A DNA stretch of 22,688 nt, taken from assembly GCA_018065205.1 (NCBI GenBank), contig JAGHTR010000105.1, positions 1-22,688 on the forward strand, given 5' to 3'. Made by a program: the position numbers and the translations under genes. Source of the stretch: Candidatus Colicola caccequi (GTDB lineage Bacteria; Bacteroidota; Bacteroidia; Bacteroidales; Paludibacteraceae). The notes beneath the pieces were generated by a model. It ran no database searches. It was not told where the DNA came from and worked only from the letters and a program-made list of their open reading frames with translations. Below, one piece after another: positions 16,644-21,989 of the stretch. Within the stretch, counting starts at the first letter, position 1. Every line of letters starts with the position of its first letter.

Positions 16644-17181
16644 ATCTTAATGTCTCCGGACCTTTCTCGAATAAGGTCTCTAATATACTTACTTCGTTTT
16701 GCCAAGGATGGCGGTCGGTCCATGTCTGGCCGGACCAAGAGCAGGTATAAGTCCCTTCCGTGAGGTTTCCCCTGAAGGGGACACTATTAATAGGGCGTTC
16801 ATTCTGCAATAGTTGCCATATCGTTTCGGTCAGTCCTGCGTTGAGGTCAATTAGGAACTTAGTCTCTTTTTCATAGAAGGGCCTTAAGTAGTCCTCGTAG
16901 TAGAGAAAATAAGGCGTATGTTCGTATGCGGACCGAATAGCCATCCAGTGCTGGTGCTGCCAGTGCTGTTGGTAACTGATTTCTATGTCGCGCGTCAGTT
17001 GTTTAGTCTCTACTTTACATACCGGCACTGTCAGTCTAATCATCTCGTTAGTGGCGAGAGAGCGAATGAGGCAGCGATTGCGAAAGGTCTGTTTCTCAAA
17101 TGTCTCATTCACCTCGATGGCAGCCGGCAATTGGGCAAACCAACTGAGTGGACCTAAGTATGTAGTCGGCACTACTCCCAC
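16633..17181 (-). CDS. WbqC-like family protein
   Basis: A 182-residue member of the WbqC family, whose function is not firmly known; some members sit in O-antigen clusters. Visible family marks are YLGPLSWFAQL near the N-terminus, an EKQTFRNRC block near residues 29-37, a following L-x-V-P-V strand, and FLYYEDYLRPFYEK near 112-125. The dapB-lepB-wbqC order is a recurrent Bacteroidales arrangement and supports the call. Both ends overlap neighbours (10 bp with lepB, 11 bp with ilvE). A 14-bp perfect palindrome (16768-16781) lies within the C-terminal part and is translated. Confidence 0.85.
   Translation of the reverse strand: MGVVPTTYLGPLSWFAQLPAAIEVNETFEKQTFRNRCLIRSLATNEMIRLTVPVCKVETKQLTRDIEISYQQHWQHQHWMAIRSAYEHTPYFLYYEDYLRPFYEKETKFLIDLNAGLTETIWQLLQNERPINSVPFRGNLTEGTYTCSWSGQTWTDRHPWQNEVSILETLFEKGPETLRYAD
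16768..16781. repeat. 14-bp GC-rich palindrome inside the wbqC-like gene
   Basis: TCCCCTGAAGGGGA: 6-bp arms and a 2-bp centre in the 3' third of the gene, coding part of SVPFRGN. It resembles small CCCC/GGGG palindromes scattered in many genomes, but only one copy is present in this window. Confidence 0.4.
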
Positions 17182-18512
17182 GCTTTCTTACCAATACGAT
17201 TCCAGCGGATATGACCGCGGAACCAAGGGTTATCTTTTTCTATACTCAGCCAAATAAAGATGGGTCGTCCTACAATGTGATCCTCCGGAATGAATCCCCA
17301 ATAGCGACTATCGGCGGACTTATGGCGGTTATCGCCCATCCCCCAATAGTAGTTCATGCTGAACTCGTACTCCTGCCCAATCTGCATCGGCTGATGCTCG
17401 TAGGCATTAGCGATACGTTGATAGAGCCAGTAATTATCTTCGGTAATCATCACTTTGTCCCCTTTCTTAGGGATATAAATAGGTCCGTAGTTATCTCTGG
17501 TCCATGTGTTATGCCCCAACGGATATACTTCGCCTCCCTCGGCTTCGGGCTGACGTTGAATCATCTGAACGTGACTGTTCTTGCGTAACTCACTTACCAT
17601 GGCTTGTGTGAGAGGGAACAGATACACGCCGGAGCGCACCATCTCTCGGTCGTCTTTATTGATGCCTAACTTAGCCAGGTACGAATTAGACAACAGGTGT
17701 CCGTCCGTAACGACGTAGTAATTATGCTGCCGTCCCTCGTAGTCTTTCTCGATTTGTCCATTCGTATAAACCACTCCGTCGATGATTTGCAGACTATCTC
17801 CGGGCTCACCTACGCAGCGTTTGACGTAGTTCTCACGTCTATCTACGGGACGATATACGATGTCACCGAATACGCGCTTGCGACGGGTCACATTGTCCTT
17901 GCCGTAATAATAGCAGAGCGTGTAATAATCGGGATTCTGCATCAATGTGCAGACGGTATCGCCGGTAGGGAAGTTAAACACGATGATGTCACCTTTCTTG
18001 GGACTGTCCCAACCTTTGAGACGCTTATAGCCCCATTGCGGATGCTCAATGAAACTCTTTCCTCCGCCCAGCCATGCCGGGAAGGTATGTTGCACGAGGG
18101 GCATACTAAGGGGCGTGTTAGGTACACGAGCACCGTAACTCATCTTGCTTACGAACAGGAAATCCCCGACGCGCAGGCTCTTCTCTAAACTGGATGAAGG
18201 AATTTGGTAGTTCTGGAATATATACACGTTAATGAAGTACACCGCTACCAAGGCAAATACGATAGCATCTATCCATGAGCAGAGCGTGAATAGTCCCGGC
18301 TTTGTGTCTTTATACTTGCGCCACCAACTCCAGTTGATGAACTTAGTGGTGAAGGCATCTATTATGACGGGCAGCAAGGCTAACCAGCCTAACGAAGCCC
18401 AATCGCTCCATGCTACCCAAACTACGAAGGCTATGTATATCAACCCCCAACTAATCGCAGCAATCCACCCCTTGCGTGTCACTGCCTCTATGCGTTTCTT
18501 AATATCAGTCAT
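17172..18512 (-). CDS. lepB: Signal peptidase I, long Bacteroidales form
   Basis: A 446-residue type I signal peptidase (S26 family), which cleaves signal peptides of exported proteins on the periplasmic face of the inner membrane. Two to three membrane helices lie in the first 100 residues. The nucleophile motif is QIPSSSLEKSL (S108 by alignment to IPSGSM; the usual Met is Leu). The general-base lysine is K231 in ENYVKRCVGEPGDSL, and box E is GMGDNRHKSADSR near 394-406. Long insertions make it larger than the E. coli enzyme (about 324 residues), as is usual in Bacteroidales. The ATG at 18510-18512 lies within a period-7 array shared with the dapB stop, 6 bp apart. Confidence 0.95.
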   Translation of the reverse strand: MTDIKKRIEAVTRKGWIAAISWGLIYIAFVVWVAWSDWASLGWLALLPVIIDAFTTKFINWSWWRKYKDTKPGLFTLCSWIDAIVFALVAVYFINVYIFQNYQIPSSSLEKSLRVGDFLFVSKMSYGARVPNTPLSMPLVQHTFPAWLGGGKSFIEHPQWGYKRLKGWDSPKKGDIIVFNFPTGDTVCTLMQNPDYYTLCYYYGKDNVTRRKRVFGDIVYRPVDRRENYVKRCVGEPGDSLQIIDGVVYTNGQIEKDYEGRQHNYYVVTDGHLLSNSYLAKLGINKDDREMVRSGVYLFPLTQAMVSELRKNSHVQMIQRQPEAEGGEVYPLGHNTWTRDNYGPIYIPKKGDKVMITEDNYWLYQRIANAYEHQPMQIGQEYEFSMNYYWGMGDNRHKSADSRYWGFIPEDHIVGRPIFIWLSIEKDNPWFRGHIRWNRIGKKAWE

Positions 18513-18524
18513 CAGTTATCAGTT
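18504..18524. repeat. Period-7 repeat spanning the dapB stop and lepB start, three units
   Basis: Units ATCAGTC, ATCAGTT and ATCAGTT. On the minus strand the array reads AACTGAT units and contains both the dapB TGA (18519-18521) and the lepB ATG (18510-18512). It abuts the hexamer array at 18521-18550. Confidence 0.8.
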
Positions 18525-19199
18525 TGCGTTTACGTTTTCGTTTGCGTTAATCATCTCCTCCGCAGCCATTACTGCTCCTAAGGCAAAGCCTTGTCGTCCT
18601 TTGGCACTATGTTGAATAGTGATGGTGTCCTCCGGACTATCCCATACCACCGTATGTATGCCTGCCACTTCGCCTTCACGAATCGACTCAATTGGCACCT
18701 CGTGCATCGTGCATTGTGCATTGTGCATCGTCAATCCCTCTCTGAGGGTAACCGCTGTACCGCTGGGCTTATCCAGTTTATGAATATGGTGCACTTCGGT
18801 GATGGAGGGAGTGTATTGGGTATAGGCGGATAGTAGGGCAGCGAGTTGTTTATTGAGTTCAAAGAACACATTAACGCCAATTGAGAAATTACTCTTCCAA
18901 ATCAGCCACTCGTGCCCCGTCTTCGTTCTTAACTCTTCCCTCTTACCTCTTAACTCCTCCACGTCCCATCCTGTTGTTCCGCACACTACGGGCACGTTAT
19001 GCTCCCACGCGCGTAAAATATTCCCCTTGGCGCTGGCGGGGGTGCTGAACTCAATAGCCACGTCTGCAGAAGCAAACGCCTCACTATCAAAACCTTCGGA
19101 GTCCTGATCTATGCGACAAACGATTTGATGGCCTCGGGCTATCGCTATCTGCTCTACCATATGACCCATCTTGCCGTATCCGATAATTGCTATTTTCAT
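18519..19199 (-). CDS. dapB: 4-hydroxy-tetrahydrodipicolinate reductase, C-terminus replaced by repeat
   Basis: A 226-residue NAD(P)H-dependent reductase of the lysine/meso-diaminopimelate pathway. It shows the dinucleotide site GYGKMG (8-13), FSTPAS and GTTGW, and the substrate signature VHHIHKLDKPSGTA with catalytic His and Lys. I chose the ATG at 19197-19199 (MKIAIIGYGKMG); a longer frame to 19286 runs through the promoter. Three parts are repeat-coded: residues around 80-91 (heptamers 18927-18961), around 155-167 (heptamers 18701-18735), and the last nine, NANENVNAN (hexamers). Family members normally go on after the FALGAV-AAE helix with about 15 residues (a G-K-K-G loop and a final M-x-D-L helix); here these are absent. 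The active site is intact, so it is probably functional. It heads the minus-strand cluster. Confidence 0.93.
   Translation of the reverse strand: MKIAIIGYGKMGHMVEQIAIARGHQIVCRIDQDSEGFDSEAFASADVAIEFSTPASAKGNILRAWEHNVPVVCGTTGWDVEELRGKREELRTKTGHEWLIWKSNFSIGVNVFFELNKQLAALLSAYTQYTPSITEVHHIHKLDKPSGTAVTLREGLTMHNAQCTMHEVPIESIREGEVAGIHTVVWDSPEDTITIQHSAKGRQGFALGAVMAAEEMINANENVNAN
18521..18550 (+). repeat. Period-6 CGTNNN repeat, site 4 (dapB 3' end)
   Basis: Units AGTTTG (degenerate), CGTTTA, CGTTTT, CGTTTG and CGTTAA. It codes the last residues of DapB on the minus strand (Asn-Ala-Asn-Glu-Asn-Val...) and runs straight into the heptamer array at 18504-18524. Confidence 0.85.
18701..18735. repeat. Period-7 repeat inside dapB, four to five units
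   Basis: CGTGCAT, CGTGCAT, TGTGCAT, TGTGCAT and a degenerate CGTCAAT. On the minus strand it codes the TMHNAQCTMH segment, at a place where DapB homologues vary in length. Confidence 0.85.
18927..18961. repeat. Period-7 repeat inside dapB, second site, four to five units
   Basis: TCTTAAC, TCTTCCC, TCTTACC, TCTTAAC and a degenerate TCCTCCA. On the minus strand it codes EELRGKREELRTK, a charged helix after the GTTGW motif that is variable in the family. Confidence 0.75.
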
Positions 19200-19220
19200 A
19201 TATAATTTCAAAAAACCGCG

Positions 19221-19252
19221 CAAAGTTACAAATTTTTTTGGATATATGCAAA
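19221..19252 (-). promoter_or_regulatory. dapB promoter (Bacteroidota type)
   Basis: Minus-strand -33 TTTG at 19249-19252 and -7 TAACTTTG at 19221-19228, 20 bp apart. The predicted start near 19214 gives a leader of about 15 nt to the dapB ATG at 19199. It is the only promoter I can find for the fifteen minus-strand genes below it. Confidence 0.8.
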
Positions 19253-19268
19253 TTTTTTTGTAATTTTG
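19237..19268 (+). promoter_or_regulatory. udk operon promoter (Bacteroidota type)
   Basis: Plus-strand -33 TTTG at 19237-19240 and -7 TAATTTTG at 19261-19268, 20 bp apart, predicting a start near 19275, 26 nt before the udk ATG. The -33 boxes of this promoter and of the dapB promoter are the two ends of one 16-bp near-palindrome, TTTGGATATATGCAAA (19237-19252), so both RNA polymerases should compete for the same DNA. Confidence 0.8.
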
Positions 19269-19300
19269 CAGTCCGAAAACAAACATTTCACCTTTTTCTT

Positions 19301-19921
19301 ATGTTTATTATCGGCATTGCGGGTGGCACCGGCTCGGGTAAAACAACGGTGGTTAGAAAACTGATTGAACGTCTTCCGAAAGGAGAAGTAACTGTTATCC
19401 CTCTTGATTCGTACTACAATGACTCGTCCGATGTGCCTGCTGAGGACCGGCAGAAGATCAACTTTGACCATCCCGATGCGTTTGAGTGGTCATTGATCAG
19501 TAATCACCTGCAGATGTTGAAGGAGGGTCAGGCTATTGAGCAACCGGTATATGACTATATCACCAGTACACGCAGTGACCGGACTATTCATGTCGAACCC
19601 AATGATATCGTTATTGTGGAAGGTATCTTGACCTTGCATAACCCTGAGTTACGGGATCAGATGGACCTGAAGGTCTTTGTGGATGCAGACGCTGACGATC
19701 GTCTTGTGCGCGTTATTAAGCGCGATATAGTGGAACGCGGACGTACGGTAGAGGCGGTTATTGAGCGTTATCAACGAATCGTCAAACCGATGCATGAGCA
19801 GTTTGTGGAGCCGTGTAAACGCTATGCTAATGTCATCATTCCGCAAGGGGGACATAATAATGCTGCTATCAATATGATGACTAAGTTCATCAAACAGCAA
19901 ATGCACGAAAAAGGTGAATAA
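19301..19921 (+). CDS. udk: Uridine kinase
   Basis: A 206-residue P-loop kinase that phosphorylates uridine and cytidine to UMP and CMP in pyrimidine salvage. Marks: Walker A GIAGGTGSGKTT (5-16), LDSYYND in the nucleoside region, NFDHPDAFEW, PVYDYITSTR, IVEGILTL and RRD-type lid residues (VIKRDIVERGR). Length is typical. I chose the ATG at 19301 (MFIIGIAGG) because the frame upstream to 19187 contains the promoter and would add 38 non-family residues. The TAA overlaps the next ATG by one base (TAATG). It is first gene of the plus-strand operon. Confidence 0.95.
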   Translation: MFIIGIAGGTGSGKTTVVRKLIERLPKGEVTVIPLDSYYNDSSDVPAEDRQKINFDHPDAFEWSLISNHLQMLKEGQAIEQPVYDYITSTRSDRTIHVEPNDIVIVEGILTLHNPELRDQMDLKVFVDADADDRLVRVIKRDIVERGRTVEAVIERYQRIVKPMHEQFVEPCKRYANVIIPQGGHNNAAINMMTKFIKQQMHEKGE

Positions 19922-20319
19922 TGATTTTTCAACTCTTCTGGACATATATCAAGATTGGTACTTTCACTATTGGAGGCGGTTATGCCATGTTGCCGTTGAT
20001 TGAGCGGGAGGTAGTGGATAAGCATCATTGGTTAGATGGTGAAGAGTATGCTAATATGATTGCATTGGCTCAGGCTGCGCCGGGGTTGATTGCAGTGAAT
20101 AGTGCTATTTTTATTGGACATCGTTTAGCCGGTTGGAAGGGTGTGTTGGCATGTGTGCTGGGAGCCGTGTTGCCGTCCATTATTATCATTCTGCTCATTG
20201 CGATGTTCTTCCGTGACATCAAAGATAATCCCACTATCGAGGCTATTTTCAAGGGTGTCCGTCCCGCTGTGGTTGCTCTCATCGCTGCCACCGTTGTCCG
20301 CCTCGCTACAAAAATTTAG
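19921..20319 (+). CDS. Chromate transporter family protein, first subunit, C-terminally short
   Basis: A 132-residue membrane protein of the short-chain CHR family. Short-chain proteins occur as adjacent pairs that act together; chromate efflux is shown for some, while the natural substrate of most is unknown. Marks: FTIGGGYAMLPLIEREVV (about 14-31), AQAAPGLIAVNSAIFIG near 50-66, a hydrophobic stretch near 75-100, and FKGVRPAVVALIAA near 110-123. Usual members have about 180-190 residues and two more helices; its partner here has 193. The frame stops at 20317 exactly where a hexamer repeat starts, and no lost C-terminal sequence is readable in another frame. The pair may still function, or this half may be degenerating. 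Confidence 0.82.
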   Translation: MIFQLFWTYIKIGTFTIGGGYAMLPLIEREVVDKHHWLDGEEYANMIALAQAAPGLIAVNSAIFIGHRLAGWKGVLACVLGAVLPSIIIILLIAMFFRDIKDNPTIEAIFKGVRPAVVALIAATVVRLATKI

Positions 20320-20353
20320 TTTACGTTTACGTTTGCGTTTACGTTTACGTTAG
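20318..20353 (+). repeat. Period-6 CGTNNN repeat, site 5 (between the two chrA-like genes)
   Basis: Units AGTTTA (degenerate), CGTTTA, CGTTTG, CGTTTA, CGTTTA and CGTTAG. The first unit overlaps the TAG stop of the first chrA-like gene and the last ends 4 bp before the next ATG, so the whole gap is repeat. Confidence 0.9.
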
Positions 20354-20357
20354 AAAT

Positions 20358-20939
20358 ATGCAATATCTTCTCCTTACATATGTTTTTCTCAAAGTCGGTT
20401 TATTGGGCTTTGGTGGAGGAATGGCCATTATTTCGCTCATTCAGGGTGAAGTCCTGTCGCGAGGTTGGTTGACTCAGACTGAGTTTGTGGATATCGTGGC
20501 GATTAGTCAGGTTACTCCGGGACCGGTCGGTATGAACTGTGCTACGTATGTAGGCTATGCAGTTGGAGGACTATGGGGAGCGTTGGTAGCAAGTGTGGCT
20601 ATTGTGGTGCCGAGTTTGGTTATTATGCTGACTATCTGCTATGTCTATGATGTTATTCGCAATCGTTTTCAGCAGAATCGCACGTTCCAAGTCACGATGC
20701 GGATTATTCGTATCTTAGTGGTTCTTTTGGTGGCTCATGCAGCCTATACTTTAATGACTCCGGCATCGTTTATTGATTGGAAGAGTTGGGTTATTTTTGC
20801 CGTTGTCTTTATCCTCATGCTTCTGCCTCTGTTCCCCCAAAAGTCAACGTCCTCGTCCTCGTTAACGTCAACGTTCTCTAACCCCATCCTGCTCATCCTT
20901 CTCTCCGGCCTCGCCGGTTGGTTATTATATAGATTATGA
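20358..20939 (+). CDS. Chromate transporter family protein, second subunit
   Basis: A 193-residue membrane protein, partner of the preceding short-chain CHR protein and homologous to it. Marks: LGFGGGMAIISLIQGEVL (about 15-32), ISQVTPGPVGMNCATYVGY near 50-68, four to six hydrophobic helices and a final helix ILLSGLAGWLLYRL. It is full length. The loop before the last helix is hexamer-repeat-coded and serine/threonine-rich (KSTSSSSLTSTFSN, about 162-175). The last four bases overlap the nrnA start (ATGA), so the genes are translationally coupled. Substrate unknown. Confidence 0.88.
   Translation: MQYLLLTYVFLKVGLLGFGGGMAIISLIQGEVLSRGWLTQTEFVDIVAISQVTPGPVGMNCATYVGYAVGGLWGALVASVAIVVPSLVIMLTICYVYDVIRNRFQQNRTFQVTMRIIRILVVLLVAHAAYTLMTPASFIDWKSWVIFAVVFILMLLPLFPQKSTSSSSLTSTFSNPILLILLSGLAGWLLYRL
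20842..20877 (+). repeat. Period-6 CGTNNN repeat, site 6 (inside the second chrA-like gene)
   Basis: AGTCAA (degenerate), CGTCCT, CGTCCT, CGTTAA, CGTCAA and CGTTCT, read in frame as a Ser/Thr-rich loop between two membrane helices. The polarity on the + strand is the same as at the minus-strand genes. Confidence 0.85.
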
Positions 20940-21985
20940 TTTCGAATCTCATTGATACTCAACTTATTACACGTGCTAAGCAGTTGATAGAGCAAGCACA
21001 AACGATTGTTATTGTAACGCATATCTCTCCGGATGGAGATGCGATGGGTTCGTCCTTGGCTATGCGTTGGTTCTTGCAGGATCTGGGCAAGCAAGTCTCG
21101 GTGATTGTGCCGAATGAGTTTCCGGCTTTTTTGAGTTGGTTGCCCGGAGCGCAGGATGATGTGATTTTTGATAAGAATCCTGATGCAGCAACGGCGTTGC
21201 TGGATGCTGCCGATTTAGTGATTGTTACGGACTTCCAGGAACCCAAACGCAGTGGCAATATGGCAGATTGGTTTGTTAATCACCAAACACCAAACACCAA
21301 ACACCATACACCCATCATTATGCTTGACCATCATCTGTATCCGTCAGATATGGCTGATGTCACCATTTCGTATCCGCAGTGTGCTTCTGCCAGCGAACTG
21401 GTCTATCGCTTCATCCATCAGTTAGCAATTATCAATATTCAATCTTCAATATACAATATTCAGTACTCCACTTGCATCTACACCGGTATGATGACCGATA
21501 CGGGCAATTTCCAGTTTAACAGCAATAACCCTGAGATGTATGAGATTGTGGCAGAACTGATGCGTGCAGGAGTGAATAAAGATGAGTGTTACGATAAGGT
21601 CTTTAATCAGTATCACGAAGGACGTATGCGTCTGGTTGGGTACTGTTTACATACTAAGATGCGTATTTTCCCGGAACATCATGTGGCGTTGATTGCGCTG
21701 AGCAGCAATGAACTCAAGCAGTTCAATTTCCGCAGTGGGGATGCTGAAGGTATTGTTAATATGCCGTTACAGATCAGTACGATTTATTATAGTGTCTTTA
21801 TGCGTGAGGATACAGATAAGATCAAACTCAGTTTCCGCAGTCAGGGCGACCGCCCCGTTAATACGTTTGCGTCGGATATCTTCAATGGAGGCGGACATAA
21901 GAACGCTGCCGGAGGTGAACATTACGGCACCCTCCGCGAAGCCGTCAACCTGTTCTTAGATAATTACGAAAAGTATTGCATATAA
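20936..21985 (+). CDS. nrnA: DHH-family phosphoesterase, NrnA-like nanoRNase / pAp phosphatase
   Basis: A 349-residue DHH-DHHA1 protein. NrnA-type enzymes degrade 2-5 nt RNAs and dephosphorylate 3'-phosphoadenosine 5'-phosphate, using two Mn ions in the cytoplasm. Metal ligands: H29, D33 and D35 in THISPDGDAMGSS, D99 in VTDF, DHH at 131-133, D188 in MTDTG. The DHHA1 substrate loop GGGHKNAAGG is at 318-327. Two period-7 arrays are translated: residues about 116-125 (before LDHH) and 163-177 (before YTGMMTDTG); both fall between, not in, the catalytic motifs. The ATG overlaps the preceding stop. The gene converges on the last gene with only 4 bp between stops. Confidence 0.93.
   Translation: MISNLIDTQLITRAKQLIEQAQTIVIVTHISPDGDAMGSSLAMRWFLQDLGKQVSVIVPNEFPAFLSWLPGAQDDVIFDKNPDAATALLDAADLVIVTDFQEPKRSGNMADWFVNHQTPNTKHHTPIIMLDHHLYPSDMADVTISYPQCASASELVYRFIHQLAIINIQSSIYNIQYSTCIYTGMMTDTGNFQFNSNNPEMYEIVAELMRAGVNKDECYDKVFNQYHEGRMRLVGYCLHTKMRIFPEHHVALIALSSNELKQFNFRSGDAEGIVNMPLQISTIYYSVFMREDTDKIKLSFRSQGDRPVNTFASDIFNGGGHKNAAGGEHYGTLREAVNLFLDNYEKYCI
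21281..21308. repeat. Period-7 repeat inside nrnA, first site, four units
   Basis: CACCAAA three times, then CACCATA, read in frame as HQTPNTKHHT just upstream of the DHH motif. Confidence 0.9.
21424..21465. repeat. Period-7 repeat inside nrnA, second site, six units
   Basis: AGCAATT, ATCAATA, TTCAATC, TTCAATA, TACAATA and TTCAGTA. 42 bp is a multiple of both 7 and 3, coding AIINIQSSIYNIQYS ahead of the YTGMMTDTG metal motif. Confidence 0.85.
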
Positions 21986-21989
21986 GTTG

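Noticed and set aside
19187..19300. N-terminal extension of uridine kinase from an upstream ATG
   Set aside because: It overlaps the promoter and predicted start site, and the family N-terminus begins at the ATG at 19301.
20290..20357. ChrA-like 1 truncation as a simple frameshift or sequencing error
   Set aside because: No other frame past the stop carries the missing helices; the following bases are only repeat and then the next start codon.
64..20877. Hexamer and heptamer arrays as a CRISPR or a diversity-generating retroelement
   Set aside because: Units are 6-7 bp with no spacers, and there is no cas, reverse transcriptase or template/variable repeat pair in the window.
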